DNA of 64,000 nt from Bacteroidia bacterium (lineage in GTDB: Bacteria > Bacteroidota > Bacteroidia > Bacteroidales > UBA932). The DNA lies in NCBI GenBank assembly GCA_030529945.1, contig JAUMVX010000007.1, positions 1 through 64,000 on the forward strand. The letters run 5' to 3'. Below, one piece after another: positions 1 through 8,385 of the stretch; position 1 is the first letter of the stretch, and each line of letters starts with the position of its first letter. Made by a program: the position numbers and the translations under genes. A model generated the notes under the pieces. It searched no databases. It was not told the DNA's origin and was given only the letters and a program-made list of their open reading frames with translations.

Positions 1-7
1 CTTCGCG

Positions 8-108
8 TCCATTCACCGGGGGCCGTATCCCCCGGACCCCCTGGGTCGCTTCGCTTAGAGTCCATTCACCGGGGGCCGTATCCCCCGGACCCCCTGGGTC
101 GCTTCGCT
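8..108. repeat. Two direct copies of a 48-bp GC-rich intergenic repeat
   Basis: Copies lie at 8-55 and 61-108, a 53-base period with a 5-base spacer. They look identical. Each carries an inverted repeat CCGGGGG-6 nt-CCCCCGG, so each can fold into a hairpin. The bases at 1-7 resemble the end of another copy, so the array probably continues to the left. No reading frame of substance is associated with it. It resembles REP-like intergenic repeats; function is unknown. Confidence 0.8.
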
Positions 109-166
109 CCGTAAGTGCTTTGACGACCACGTTGATGTTTGTCAGGCGTTATTATTTTTTCGTCCT

Positions 167-189
167 GCACGACGTGCGTTACGTCGTGC
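167..189. repeat. 9-bp perfect inverted repeat
   Basis: GCACGACGT and ACGTCGTGC flank a 5-base loop (GCGTT). The hairpin lies directly against the left edge of the first 66-bp repeat copy and may be part of that element. It has no T-tract, so it does not look like an intrinsic terminator. Confidence 0.6.
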
Positions 190-360
190 CCGACCTGCTC
201 GGGCATCTCGTCTCCCGAAGGGATTGCCGGTCGAGCCGGCAATGACGAACAAAAGGGCCGGCAATGACGTTTAAAGTCAGCCGTTTTTATTCGTCATGCC
301 CGACCTGCTCGGGCATCTCGTCGTCTCGAAGGGATTGCCGGTCGGGGCCGGCAATGACGT
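182..360. repeat. REP-like dispersed repeat, two full copies and one fragment
   Basis: Copies lie at 182-247 and 292-360. A fragment containing GGCCGGCAATGACG lies at 257-270. Each full copy has two hairpins: CCCGA-CCTGC-TCGGG and GCCGG-like arms near its right end (ATTGCCGG...CCGGCAATGACG). The copies differ by small indels in the middle (TCTCCC against TCGTCTC). The outer ends CGTCRTGCC and GGCAATGACG are typical of palindromic intergenic repeats reported from many genomes. The stretch 1-370 has no plausible gene and is filled by these repeats. Dispersal across the genome is inferred, not shown. Confidence 0.75.
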
Positions 361-370
361 GAAAGAAGGG

Positions 371-1324
371 TTAGAGTTCGGATTTGATGTTGTAATGGTT
401 GCGGTCGGAGGAGCTGCGGGAGATGAGTTCGCAGATGAAGCCGGCGAGGAAGAGCATTACGCCCAGAAGCACCGCGACCAGAGAAAGATAGAAAAGCGGC
501 TGGTCAGTCACCGCCCTGAATTTCAGACCGTTGGCCTGATGGATGAGCTTCCCGGCTATGATCCATATGGTCATCACGAAGCCTATGAGGAACATCAGAA
601 GACCCGAGAATCCGAAGAAATGCATAGGCTTCTTGCCGAAGGTGCTAAGGAACCATAATGAAAGCAGGTCCAGAAAACCGTTCACGAAACGGCTCATCCC
701 GAACTTGCTCTTTCCGAACTTGCGCCGCTCGTGCTGCACGGGCTTCTCCCCGATCTTCCCGAATCCGGCGTTCTTGGCCAGATAAGGAATGTAGCGGTGC
801 ATCTCCCCGTAAACTTCTATATTTTTCACGACCTCATTCCGGTACGCCTTGAGACCGCAGTTCATATCGTGCAGCCGTATGCCCGTGATGAGACGCGCCG
901 TGGCGTTGTAGAGTTTCGAGGGCAGATTCTTCGTGAGAGGATTGTCCCTGCGATGCTGCTTCCAGCCGGAGACCACGTCATAGCCGCCATCCTTTATCAT
1001 CCTGTACATCTCCGGAAGTTCTTCCGGGCGGTCCTGAAGGTCTGCGTCCATAGTGAAGACCACATCGCCCGCTGCCCTTGCGAACCCGCAGTAGAGGGCG
1101 GCTGACTTGCCATAGTTGCGTCTGAAACTCAGGCCCTTGATCCTGGAGTCCGCCGCGGCGAGCCTCCGTATGACCTCCCAGGAGGAATCGGTGCTGCCGT
1201 CATCCACCATAAGCACTTCATAAGACAGCCCCTCCGCCGCCATCACCTTTCCGATGCGGTCTGTCAGCTCCGGAAGGGATTCTTCTTCATTGAAGAGAGG
1301 GATTATGATGGAAACGTCAGGCAT
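371..1324 (-). CDS. Family 2 glycosyltransferase with C-terminal membrane anchor (GtrB/DPM1-like)
   Basis: This 317-residue protein belongs to the polyprenyl-phosphate glycosyltransferase type of family GT2, which transfers a sugar from a nucleotide sugar to a membrane lipid carrier. The N-terminus has the GT-A opening VSIIIPLFNEEESL, then DDGSTD and the metal-binding stretch MDADLQDRPE. Two hydrophobic segments occupy about the last 90 residues. The start chosen is the ATG at 1324, one base after the stop of the upstream DUF4199 gene. A TTG at 1345 would overlap that gene. Both genes run as one operon. The sugar and acceptor cannot be told from sequence. Confidence 0.88.
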   Translation of the reverse strand: MPDVSIIIPLFNEEESLPELTDRIGKVMAAEGLSYEVLMVDDGSTDSSWEVIRRLAAADSRIKGLSFRRNYGKSAALYCGFARAAGDVVFTMDADLQDRPEELPEMYRMIKDGGYDVVSGWKQHRRDNPLTKNLPSKLYNATARLITGIRLHDMNCGLKAYRNEVVKNIEVYGEMHRYIPYLAKNAGFGKIGEKPVQHERRKFGKSKFGMSRFVNGFLDLLSLWFLSTFGKKPMHFFGFSGLLMFLIGFVMTIWIIAGKLIHQANGLKFRAVTDQPLFYLSLVAVLLGVMLFLAGFICELISRSSSDRNHYNIKSEL

Positions 1325-1325
1325 A

Positions 1326-1880
1326 TTATCGGTTCGGATTATCAAACGGATCGCTCGAAGGGATGTTCCTGGAGAGGAAGAAAGAAACTAAAGTCCCGAA
1401 AAGGTAGCAGTAGATGAGGTTCGAGAAGAACATCCATCGCGGGAGGTCGTTCTGAATCTGTTCGAGCTGATTCAGAGCGTTCGAGTCCAGCATCGAGGAA
1501 TAGGAGCTGATGACCATATCGAGATTGGACGCGAGAGCGTCCGGGGCTATCAGAGTGTAGAATGCAAGCACGAAGGCGGAGTAGAGCAGCGCGGACAGCA
1601 GTGCGGTCCTTCGCCCGAAGCGGAACGTCTCGCGGCTCGTCGCCTCGCTATCGCCCGCGCAGTAGCGAAGCATAAAGAATTTCATCAGATAGATGCAGGC
1701 TGCGAACTTCACGCCCCAGAGCAGCAGCGCCAGGACTGCGCCTCCGATGCCTCCGAGGACTGCGCCCTTGCCCGCCATAAAGGTCGTGATCACCAGATAC
1801 GCGATGCTGACGGCGCCCAGAACGGCCCCCGCCTTGCCCGCGCTGTCCCAGAGTTTCCTGTTCAATGAAAGGTCTGCCAT
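1326..1880 (-). CDS. DUF4199 family membrane protein
   Basis: The product is 184 residues with four hydrophobic segments, at about residues 15-35, 42-68, 90-112 and 148-170. The pattern and length match the DUF4199 family, which is common in Bacteroidota and has no assigned function. The gene lies just upstream of the glycosyltransferase with a one-base gap, so the two are probably co-transcribed. The family often sits beside this type of GT2 enzyme. A -7 element (TATCTTTG read on the minus strand) lies about 20 bases before the ATG. Role in lipid-linked sugar handling is inferred from context only. Confidence 0.8.
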   Translation of the reverse strand: MADLSLNRKLWDSAGKAGAVLGAVSIAYLVITTFMAGKGAVLGGIGGAVLALLLWGVKFAACIYLMKFFMLRYCAGDSEATSRETFRFGRRTALLSALLYSAFVLAFYTLIAPDALASNLDMVISSYSSMLDSNALNQLEQIQNDLPRWMFFSNLIYCYLFGTLVSFFLSRNIPSSDPFDNPNR

Positions 1881-1900
1881 AATTACGGATTTGGATTCGG

Positions 1901-1908
1901 CAAAGATA
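1901..1908 (-). promoter_or_regulatory. TAnnTTTG promoter for DUF4199/glycosyltransferase operon
   Basis: The minus strand reads TATCTTTG, a perfect Bacteroidota -7 element, 20 bases before the ATG at 1880. It is back to back with the thrS promoter at 1921-1928. Confidence 0.65.
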
Positions 1909-1920
1909 CAAAATAATTAG

Positions 1921-1928
1921 TACCTTTG
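1921..1928 (+). promoter_or_regulatory. TAnnTTTG promoter for thrS-infC-rpmI-rplT
   Basis: The sequence is TACCTTTG, a perfect match. It lies 86 bases before the thrS ATG, which leaves room for a structured leader of about 80 nt. Confidence 0.7.
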
Positions 1929-1934
1929 CGCCTT

Positions 1935-1990
1935 GACTAATAATATGGCTAGCCAAGTTCAAGTACTTGGTTTGTAAATACTGGTTAGTC
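1935..1990 (+). promoter_or_regulatory. Structured leader upstream of thrS
   Basis: Two nested inverted repeats lie between promoter and start codon: GACTAA (1935-1940) pairs with TTAGTC (1985-1990), and CCAAGT (1953-1958) pairs with ACTTGG (1965-1970). GGCTAGCC (1948-1955) is an alternative self-complementary piece. Known thrS genes and L20 operons in other phyla have autoregulatory leaders, so a control role is plausible, but no known riboswitch class was recognised. There is no T-tract typical of a terminator. Confidence 0.4.
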
Positions 1991-2014
1991 CCATAATTTT
2001 ATTAAGTTTCAGTT

Positions 2015-3973
2015 ATGATTGACATTACCTTTCCTGACGGCAGCGTCAGAGCATTCGAAAAGGGCGTGACCGGCTATCAGATAGCTCAGAGCATCAGCCC
2101 CAGACTTGCAGCCGAGGTGCTGGCGGTATCTGTAAAACCGGCAAGCGACCACACTGCGGGCAGAGGAACCACATTCGACCTTCAGCGTCCCATCGAGGAG
2201 GACTCTTCAGTGAATCTCCTGAAGTGGGAAGACGAAGAGGGCAAAAGAGTATTCTGGCATTCGTCCTCGCATCTTCTCGCGGAGGCTCTTGAGGCCCTTT
2301 ATCCGGGAGTCAAGTTCGGCATAGGGCCCGCCATCGAGAACGGATTCTACTATGACGTGGACCTCTGCGGAAACCAGATTACTGATGCCGATCTCCCGAA
2401 GATCGAGAAGAAGATGCTCGAACTCGCCCGCACAGGAGAGGAGTTCCGCCGCATAGACGTGTCGAAGGACGAGGCTCTGAAGCACTTCACCGAAAAGGGC
2501 GACCAGTACAAGTGCGAGCTCATCAGCGAACTGCAGGACGGTACCATAACATATTACACTAACGGGGCTTTCACCGACCTCTGCCGCGGACCTCACCTTA
2601 TGAGCACCGCCCCGATAAAGGCCGTGAAGCTTACAGCCATCGCGGGAGCGTATTGGAGAGGAGACGAGAAGCGTCAGCAGCTAACCCGCATCTACGGCAT
2701 ATCCTTCCCTAAGAAATCCCTTCTGGACGAGTACATCGTCGTGATGGAGGAAGCCAAGAAGCGTGACCACCGCAAACTCGGCAGGGAGATGGAGCTTTTC
2801 ACCTTCTCTTCCAGAGTAGGCCTCGGACTGCCTCTGTGGCTGCCGCGCGGCGCCGTGATGAGACAGACTATGGAGAACTTCCTGCGCAAGAGACAGGCCG
2901 CCTACGGCTATCTGCCGGTAGTCACCCCTCATATCGGCTCCAAGGAACTCTATGTGACTTCGGGACATTACGCAAAATACGGCAAGGATTCGTTCCAGCC
3001 TATCCGCACCCCGCAGGAGGGTGAGGAGTATATGCTCAAGCCTATGAACTGCCCTCACCACTGCGAGATCTTCCGCTCTTCGCCGCGCTCGTATAAGGAT
3101 CTTCCTCTGCGCTTCGCGGAGTTCGGCACAGTGTACCGTTACGAGCAGAGCGGCGAACTTCACGGACTGACCAGGGTACGCGGATTCACACAGGACGACG
3201 CGCACCTCTTCTGCCGTCCGGAGCAGCTCCAGGAGGAGTTCGAGAAGGTGATCGACCTCATTCTCTATGTGTTCAAGACCCTGCATTTCGACAACTTCCT
3301 CGCCCAGGTTTCCCTGCGTGACCCGGAGCACAAGGAGAAGTATATCGGAAGCGACGAGAACTGGGAGAAGGCGGAGAGCGGCATCATCGAGGCCGCGAAG
3401 AATAAGGGCCTGAGCACCGTAGTGGAGTATGGCGAGGCCGCGTTCTACGGTCCGAAGCTCGACTTTATGGTGAAGGACGCCATCGGAAGAAAGTGGCAGC
3501 TGGGCACCATACAGGTGGACTATAACCTCCCGGAGCGCTTCCAGCTCGAATACACCGATGCGGACGGCTCGAAGAAGCGTCCGGTGATGATACACCGCGC
3601 TCCGTTCGGCTCCATCGAAAGATTTACCGCCGTTCTTCTGGAGCATACTGCCGGGCATCTGCCTCTGTGGCTCGCGCCGGATCAGGTTAAAGTATTGCCT
3701 ATCAGTGAAAAATATACGGAATATGCAGAAAAAGTTTGCAGTTTGCTGAATAATTCCGATATTCGCGTCTCCATTGATAGCCGCAACGAGACTCTCGGCA
3801 AGCGCATCCGCGAGACAGCGCTCCTCAGAGTTCCGGTGCTGGCCATTGTGGGTGAAAAGGAAATGGCTGACGGGACCGTATCCGTAAGGCACGAAGGTGT
3901 CGACAAGGGTGCGATGACGCTGGCCGGATTCGTGGACTACTTGAAAGCCGTAGTGGCCGAAGAGTTGTCTTAG
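2015..3973 (+). CDS. thrS: Threonyl-tRNA synthetase
   Basis: This 652-residue enzyme charges tRNA-Thr. It has the usual layout: an N-terminal TGS domain (about 1-60), the second additional domain with its zinc-binding editing site ([11 protein letters not shown] near residue 80), the class II catalytic core (about 260-540), and the C-terminal anticodon-binding domain (from about 550). The catalytic core shows [10 protein letters not shown] (class II zinc ligand), [18 protein letters not shown] (motif 2) and [11 protein letters not shown] (motif 3). Length is normal for the family. It heads a translation operon with infC, rpmI and rplT and is preceded by a leader that can fold. Confidence 0.97.
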   Translation: MIDITFPDGSVRAFEKGVTGYQIAQSISPRLAAEVLAVSVKPASDHTAGRGTTFDLQRPIEEDSSVNLLKWEDEEGKRVFWHSSSHLLAEALEALYPGVKFGIGPAIENGFYYDVDLCGNQITDADLPKIEKKMLELARTGEEFRRIDVSKDEALKHFTEKGDQYKCELISELQDGTITYYTNGAFTDLCRGPHLMSTAPIKAVKLTAIAGAYWRGDEKRQQLTRIYGISFPKKSLLDEYIVVMEEAKKRDHRKLGREMELFTFSSRVGLGLPLWLPRGAVMRQTMENFLRKRQAAYGYLPVVTPHIGSKELYVTSGHYAKYGKDSFQPIRTPQEGEEYMLKPMNCPHHCEIFRSSPRSYKDLPLRFAEFGTVYRYEQSGELHGLTRVRGFTQDDAHLFCRPEQLQEEFEKVIDLILYVFKTLHFDNFLAQVSLRDPEHKEKYIGSDENWEKAESGIIEAAKNKGLSTVVEYGEAAFYGPKLDFMVKDAIGRKWQLGTIQVDYNLPERFQLEYTDADGSKKRPVMIHRAPFGSIERFTAVLLEHTAGHLPLWLAPDQVKVLPISEKYTEYAEKVCSLLNNSDIRVSIDSRNETLGKRIRETALLRVPVLAIVGEKEMADGTVSVRHEGVDKGAMTLAGFVDYLKAVVAEELS

Positions 3974-3991
3974 TTTATGTGCATTTAATAA

Positions 3992-4009
3992 TAGGAGGAA
4001 AAGTTTATC
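3992..4009 (+). promoter_or_regulatory. Strong Shine-Dalgarno site and ATC initiator of infC
   Basis: TAGGAGGA sits about 8 bases before ATC. Most genes here lack any such site, so its presence supports the non-standard start and probable autoregulation by start-codon discrimination. Confidence 0.75.
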
Positions 4010-4618
4010 GCAGCACCTTTCAAACCGGCCCCGAAGCCTATGGGGCCACGTCCGAACGGACTCAAACCAGGCAATCGCTCAGCCTTCGGAAACAGGAAGA
4101 AGGATGAGAATGAGTTGAATATCAACGGCGAGATCAAGGCCGCCCAGGTCCGCCTTGTCGGAGATAACATCCCCGAACCGGGGATATGCTCTACATCTAA
4201 GGCATTGGCTCTCGCCGATGAATTAGGTCTCGATCTGGTGGAGATAAGCGCCAAGGCGGACCCTCCCGTATGCAAGATTCTTGACTATCAGAAGTATCTG
4301 TATCAGCAGAGAAAGAAGGCGAAGGAGATGAAGCAGAACTCCACGAAGATAGTCATAAAGGAGATCAGATTCGGTCCGAACACCGATGAGCACGACTTCC
4401 AGTTCAAGCTCAAGCACGCCCAGGGCTTCCTGCAGGAGGGCTGCAAGGTGAAAGCCTCCATATTTTTCCGGGGGCGCTCCATACAGTTCGCGAGCCAGGG
4501 AGAGAAGCAGCTGCTCCGCTTCGCGGTGGATCTGGAAGAGTACGGCAGAGCCGAGAATATGCCCGTCCTCGAAGGCAAGAGGATGACTATGATGCTCGCT
4601 CCGATAAAGAAGAAGTAA
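4007..4618 (+). CDS. infC: Translation initiation factor IF-3 with a non-canonical ATC start
   Basis: The product binds the 30S subunit and checks start-codon choice. The first ATG (4040) would remove the normal N-terminal extension and has no ribosome site. Eleven codons upstream, in frame, an ATC at 4007 follows a strong Shine-Dalgarno sequence (AGGAGG at 3993-3998), which is rare in this window. From ATC the protein is 203 residues and begins (M)AAPFKPAPKPMGPRPN. IF-3 genes in E. coli and others start with the related rare codon AUU, which lets IF-3 repress its own translation. The same logic is inferred here. N- and C-domains and linker are complete. Confidence 0.9.
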   Translation: MAAPFKPAPKPMGPRPNGLKPGNRSAFGNRKKDENELNINGEIKAAQVRLVGDNIPEPGICSTSKALALADELGLDLVEISAKADPPVCKILDYQKYLYQQRKKAKEMKQNSTKIVIKEIRFGPNTDEHDFQFKLKHAQGFLQEGCKVKASIFFRGRSIQFASQGEKQLLRFAVDLEEYGRAENMPVLEGKRMTMMLAPIKKK

Positions 4619-4664
4619 TCCTCAAGGAGGATGAGATAATATTAACTAATTAAAAAACAAAACA

Positions 4665-4859
4665 ATGGCAAAGCTAAAGACGATCGCCGGTGCCAAAAAG
4701 CGCTTCGCGCTTACCGGCTCGGGCAAAATCAAGAGAAAGCACGCCTACCACAGCCACATTCTCACCAAGAAGACGAAGAAGCAGAAGAGGAATCTCGACC
4801 ACTTCTCCCTCCTCGAAAAGGTGGACTACGGCAGGGTAAAGGAAATGCTCGTTCTCTAA
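4665..4859 (+). CDS. rpmI: Large-subunit ribosomal protein bL35
   Basis: The 64-residue, very basic product opens [20 protein letters not shown], which matches the family consensus of a short conserved head, KKRF, and a lysine-rich middle. It lies between infC and rplT, the standard order for this operon, with a 46-base gap from infC. Length is normal. The 83 bases to rplT hold short GTG/CAC inverted repeats that could be a leader for L20 control, but the pairing is weak and no claim is made. Confidence 0.96.
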   Translation: MAKLKTIAGAKKRFALTGSGKIKRKHAYHSHILTKKTKKQKRNLDHFSLLEKVDYGRVKEMLVL

Positions 4860-4942
4860 ACACACATTTTAAAGTTAAACTTGGATGAGCAGTAGAGAAA
4901 GTGTCACGCTGATGGCCACTGCCTCCATAAAAAAATCAAATT

Positions 4943-5287
4943 ATGCCAAGATCAGTTAATTCAGTTGCTTCAAGGGCACGCCGCAAGAAGATTCTCAAGA
5001 GAACCCGCGGCAATTTCCTGTCCAGAAGAAATGTATGGACGGTTGCGAAGAACACCTATGAGAAAGGTCTCACCTACGCATACCGTGACCGCAGAGCCAA
5101 GAAGCGCAATTTCCGCGCTCTCTGGATCCAGAGAATAAACGCCGCCGCGCGTCAGTACGGCATCACTTATTCTCAGTTTATGGGCAGACTTGCCAAGCAG
5201 AACATCGGTCTGAACCGTAAAGTGCTTGCCGACCTCGCTATGAATAATCCTCAGGCGTTCGAGGCGATCATAAATTCCGTAAAATAG
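4943..5287 (+). CDS. rplT: Large-subunit ribosomal protein bL20
   Basis: This 114-residue basic protein binds 23S rRNA early in 50S assembly. Family features are the start [20 protein letters not shown], the [14 protein letters not shown] stretch in the middle and the C-terminal globular part. In other bacteria L20 represses its own operon (infC-rpmI-rplT); the gene order here allows the same. The signal peptidase gene follows after 14 bases. Confidence 0.97.
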   Translation: MPRSVNSVASRARRKKILKRTRGNFLSRRNVWTVAKNTYEKGLTYAYRDRRAKKRNFRALWIQRINAAARQYGITYSQFMGRLAKQNIGLNRKVLADLAMNNPQAFEAIINSVK

Positions 5288-5301
5288 TTCTTTGAAAAAA
5301 A

Positions 5302-6645
5302 GTGGGCTGGAAGGAATTTTACCATAACAAATGGACCGGCTTCCTCTTCTGGGCGCTGCTCTATCTGCTTTGGGTCATCTGGCTTGGGAATTACTGGTGG
5401 CTTTTCGGCCTTGCGGTCATCTTCGACCTCTTCATAACGAAGAAAGTCAAGTGGCTCTTCTGGCAGAAGAAATACAAGGAAGGAGAAAAGAGAAATGTGC
5501 TGCTCGACTGGCTGGATGCCATCATCTTCGCCGTCATAGTGGTGACTTTCATAAACATCTTCTTTTTCCAGGCGTTCAAGATTCCTTCTTCGTCAATGGA
5601 GAGTACCCTCTATACCGGGGATCATCTCTTCGTAAGCAAGCTCTCGTACGGTCCGAGGATTCCGCAGACTCCGCTTTCGGTACCGTTCGTGCATAACCGC
5701 ATCTTCGGCCACGAGTCCTACTCGACTCTGATCCGCAATGACTATCGCAGACTCAAGGGCCTGCGCGAGGTGGGAAGGGGCGATATCGTGGTGTTCGGCT
5801 TCCCGAACGGGGACACGGTGCTCACCAAGGCTCCTTCCGAGGATTATCACGAACTGGTGCGCCGCAGCGGCAGAGCGCTTGTGGAAGACAGGCTGGGTCC
5901 CATAATCGTCCGCCCCGCGGACAAGAAGGACCACTACGTGAAAAGATGCGTGGCAGTGCCGGGCGACACCCTGCTCGTCAAAGACGGGCTTGTGTACATA
6001 GACTCGGAGCCGCAGACAGTCTATCCGGGCGTGCAGTACTCTTATGAAGTGAAGACATCGGGGCAGAAGATAAACTCCAAGGTCATCGACAGGATGGGGC
6101 TTAACCTCGGCGAGCTTTATTATCGCCAGGACCTGCCCGGATATCCGATGATGACTCTCACCGCCGATATGCTCGAGCAGATCCGCAAAGTCCCTTCCGT
6201 CGTGAGCGTGAGCGCGAACATCGACTATGTCCCGCTCCACGATGAGGACCTGGACCTGAGCCTTTTCCCGCACAGCACCAATTTCCGCTGGACCAGAGAT
6301 TTCTACGGTCCGCTGTGGATTCCGGAAAAGGGGGCGAGTGTCTCTCTTACGATGGAGAATCTTCCCCTCTACGAAAGGATCATCTCCGTCTATGAAGGAC
6401 ACGCGCTCGAAGTGAAGGGCGGGGACATCTTCATCGACGGTCAGAAGGCGGACAGCTACACTTTCGGACAGAATTATTACTTTATGATGGGAGACAACAG
6501 GCACAATTCCCTCGACTCCAGATATTGGGGCTTTGTTCCTGAAGATCACGTGGTCGGAAGTCCGGCCCTGATATGGCTCTCTACGGACCGGGACCGTAAG
6601 TTCCCGCATAACATACGCTGGGGCAGATTTTTCAAAATACTCTGA
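5302..6645 (+). CDS. lepB: Signal peptidase I (S26), long Bacteroidota form
   Basis: The enzyme removes signal peptides from exported proteins at the inner membrane. At 447 residues it is longer than the E. coli enzyme. Three N-terminal hydrophobic segments (about 10-35, 70-98) precede box B with the catalytic serine in PSSSMEST, then box D with the general-base lysine in KRCVAVPGD, and box E GDNRHNSLDSRYWG near the C-terminus. Between D and E lies an insertion of roughly 150 residues, which is usual in this phylum. The start is GTG at 5302, 14 bases after rplT; no in-frame ATG is near. It likely belongs to the same transcription unit. Confidence 0.93.
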   Translation: MGWKEFYHNKWTGFLFWALLYLLWVIWLGNYWWLFGLAVIFDLFITKKVKWLFWQKKYKEGEKRNVLLDWLDAIIFAVIVVTFINIFFFQAFKIPSSSMESTLYTGDHLFVSKLSYGPRIPQTPLSVPFVHNRIFGHESYSTLIRNDYRRLKGLREVGRGDIVVFGFPNGDTVLTKAPSEDYHELVRRSGRALVEDRLGPIIVRPADKKDHYVKRCVAVPGDTLLVKDGLVYIDSEPQTVYPGVQYSYEVKTSGQKINSKVIDRMGLNLGELYYRQDLPGYPMMTLTADMLEQIRKVPSVVSVSANIDYVPLHDEDLDLSLFPHSTNFRWTRDFYGPLWIPEKGASVSLTMENLPLYERIISVYEGHALEVKGGDIFIDGQKADSYTFGQNYYFMMGDNRHNSLDSRYWGFVPEDHVVGSPALIWLSTDRDRKFPHNIRWGRFFKIL

Positions 6646-6672
6646 AAGTTTGCATAAACGAAATTATTGAAC

Positions 6673-6680
6673 GATATTTG
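6673..6680 (+). promoter_or_regulatory. Possible promoter for rpmB-rpmG-DUF4295
   Basis: GATATTTG differs from TAnnTTTG at one position and lies 41 bases before the rpmB ATG, directly after the lepB stop. Confidence 0.4.
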
Positions 6681-6721
6681 CACCCGCGTAAATTATTAAG
6701 AATCAATAAAAATAAAAAGAT

Positions 6722-6964
6722 ATGGCAAAGGTTTGTCAAGTTACGGGAAGAAAGAGAATGAAGGGCAACAACGTCGCCCATTCCAAGCTGCGCACCAAGC
6801 GCGACTTCTCCCTCAATCTCAGGACCAAGAAGTTCTGGTCAGAAGAGGAGAAGAGGTTCATCACACTGAAGGTTTCCTGCAAGGGTATGAGAATCATCGA
6901 GAAGAATGGTCTCGAAGCTACCCTCAGGGAGGCTCAGAAGAAAGGATATGTTAACCTTGTTTAA
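6722..6964 (+). CDS. rpmB: Large-subunit ribosomal protein bL28
   Basis: The 80-residue product starts [20 protein letters not shown], the conserved head of L28, and keeps the basic body and the C-terminal helix. The head carries one cysteine at the usual first position of the zinc-type motif. The gene is followed after 11 bases by rpmG, then a DUF4295 gene and ftsY, a gene order seen throughout the Bacteroidales. Confidence 0.96.
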   Translation: MAKVCQVTGRKRMKGNNVAHSKLRTKRDFSLNLRTKKFWSEEEKRFITLKVSCKGMRIIEKNGLEATLREAQKKGYVNLV

Positions 6965-6975
6965 TTTACGGCATT

Positions 6976-7164
6976 ATGGCAAAGAAATCTAAAGGAAACA
7001 GGGTGCAGGTCATCCTTGAATGCACAGAGCAGAGGGAAAGCGGTGTACCGGGAATGTCCAGATACATCACTACCAAGAACAAGAAGAACACACCTGACCG
7101 TCTTGAGCGCAGAAAGTACAATCCTTTCCTCAAGAAAGTCACGGTTCATCGTGAAATCAAATAA
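6976..7164 (+). CDS. rpmG: Large-subunit ribosomal protein bL33
   Basis: The 62-residue basic product contains [12 protein letters not shown] near the N-terminus and [14 protein letters not shown] near the C-terminus, both family hallmarks. Only one of the four cysteines of the zinc-binding C+ form remains, so this is the zinc-independent C- form. It sits between rpmB and the DUF4295 gene. Confidence 0.95.
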   Translation: MAKKSKGNRVQVILECTEQRESGVPGMSRYITTKNKKNTPDRLERRKYNPFLKKVTVHREIK

Positions 7165-7180
7165 TCGGGGAGGATAAACT

Positions 7181-7339
7181 ATGGCAAAGAAAGCCGTCGC
7201 TACATTCGCAGCTAAGACCGGTGCTAAGAGTATGGTCAGATGCATTCGTCTTGAGAGGTCCCCTAAGACAGGCGCTTATGTTTTCAACGAGCAGCTTGTG
7301 GAAGAGGCCAAGGCAAAGGAATTCTTCGAGAAGAAGTAA
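7181..7339 (+). CDS. DUF4295 small basic protein
   Basis: This 52-residue reading frame starts MAKKAVATFAAKTGAKSM and ends EEAKAKEFFEKK. It is rich in lysine and matches the DUF4295 family, which is restricted to Bacteroidota and always seems to follow rpmG. The setting between ribosomal protein genes and ftsY suggests a ribosome-associated role; none has been shown to my knowledge. A GGGGAGGAT sequence lies before the ATG. A strong terminator follows 12 bases after the stop. Confidence 0.85.
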   Translation: MAKKAVATFAAKTGAKSMVRCIRLERSPKTGAYVFNEQLVEEAKAKEFFEKK

Positions 7340-7351
7340 TACGCAGATATG

Positions 7352-7390
7352 AAAAAAGGGGCTGACCGTAAAAAGTCAGCCCCTTTTTTT
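7352..7390 (+). terminator. Intrinsic terminator after DUF4295
   Basis: GGGGCTGAC and GTCAGCCCC form a 9-bp stem with an 8-base loop, followed by seven T. An A-run precedes the stem, so it could also work on the other strand. Confidence 0.9.
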
Positions 7391-7414
7391 ATGCATTCCG
7401 AAGGTTATTATGAC

Positions 7415-7422
7415 TATATTTG
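7415..7422 (+). promoter_or_regulatory. TAnnTTTG promoter for ftsY
   Basis: TATATTTG, a perfect match, lies 22 bases before the ATG at 7444. It overlaps a possible upstream start at 7420 and so argues against that start. Confidence 0.7.
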
Positions 7423-7443
7423 CAAGTTATATCTGACTTGCGT

Positions 7444-8373
7444 ATGGGTATATTTGACAAGGGAGTAAAGAAGACCAGGGAAAGCTTTTTCCAGAAGCTC
7501 TCCAGAGCCGTAGTGGGTAAGAGCAAAGTGGATGAAGATGTGCTGGACGCTATGGAAGAGGCTCTGATGAGTTCCGATATGGGCGTGGACACGAGCCTCG
7601 AAATCATCGACAGACTTCAGGAAAGGGTGGAGAAAGACAAATATATGTCCTTCGACGAGCTTGTGGAGATGCTCCGTGAGGAGATTTCCGCCCTGCTCGA
7701 CGTGGACGACGCCGCTCAGAGCTCTCCGTTCGACTTCTCCCACAAGCCCTATGTGATTATGGTCGTGGGCGTGAACGGAGTGGGGAAGACCACCACCATA
7801 GGAAAATTGGCTGCAAGCCTTAAGAGTCAGGGCAAGAAGGTAATTCTCGGAGCGGCCGACACTTTCAGGGCGGCGGCGGTGGAGCAGCTGCAGATCTGGG
7901 CTGACCGCGCCGGGGTGGACATCGTCCGCCAGGAGATGGGTTCCGACCCCGCTTCGGTCGCGTACGACACCGTGAAAGCGGCTGTGGCGCGCGGGGCCGA
8001 TGTGGCTCTGATCGACACGGCGGGCCGTCTGCATAACCGCATCGACCTGATGAACGAGCTTACGAAAATCCGCAACGTGATGCGCAAGGTCATCCCCGAC
8101 GCGCCGCACGAGGTGATGCTCGTTCTCGACGCGACGACCGGACAGAACGCGTTCCAGCAGGCCAAGGAGTTCGCCCGCGCGACGGACATCACTTCTATGG
8201 CCATCACTAAGCTCGACGGCTCGGCAAAGGGCGGCGTGGTCATCGGGGTGGTGGACCGCTTCAAGGTGCCGGTGAAATTCATCGGCATCGGAGAGGGCAT
8301 CGACGACCTGAAGCCGTTCGACAGGAAAGAGTTCGTGGACTCTCTCTTCTCGACACAGGATTTGAAGAAATAA
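7444..8373 (+). CDS. ftsY: Signal recognition particle receptor FtsY
   Basis: This GTPase receives SRP-ribosome complexes at the membrane. The 309-residue form has the NG core and lacks the long acidic A domain of the E. coli protein, as is common in this phylum. Visible motifs are GVNGVGKTTTIGKLA (P-loop), DTFRAAAVEQL, DTAGRLHN, TKLDGSAKGG and the closing GIGEGIDDLKPFD. The start at 7444 (MGIFDKGVKK) was chosen because an upstream start would lie inside the promoter. pheT follows after 12 bases. Confidence 0.96.
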   Translation: MGIFDKGVKKTRESFFQKLSRAVVGKSKVDEDVLDAMEEALMSSDMGVDTSLEIIDRLQERVEKDKYMSFDELVEMLREEISALLDVDDAAQSSPFDFSHKPYVIMVVGVNGVGKTTTIGKLAASLKSQGKKVILGAADTFRAAAVEQLQIWADRAGVDIVRQEMGSDPASVAYDTVKAAVARGADVALIDTAGRLHNRIDLMNELTKIRNVMRKVIPDAPHEVMLVLDATTGQNAFQQAKEFARATDITSMAITKLDGSAKGGVVIGVVDRFKVPVKFIGIGEGIDDLKPFDRKEFVDSLFSTQDLKK

Positions 8374-8385
8374 ACATCATCATAT

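Noticed and set aside
1..108. Possible CRISPR array
   Set aside because: Only two copies with a 5-base spacer, and no cas genes.
4860..4942. Possible L20 leader between rpmI and rplT
   Set aside because: Only short, weak pairings; no match to known L20 sites.
7420..7443. Upstream start for ftsY
   Set aside because: It lies inside the TATATTTG promoter element and adds non-conserved residues.
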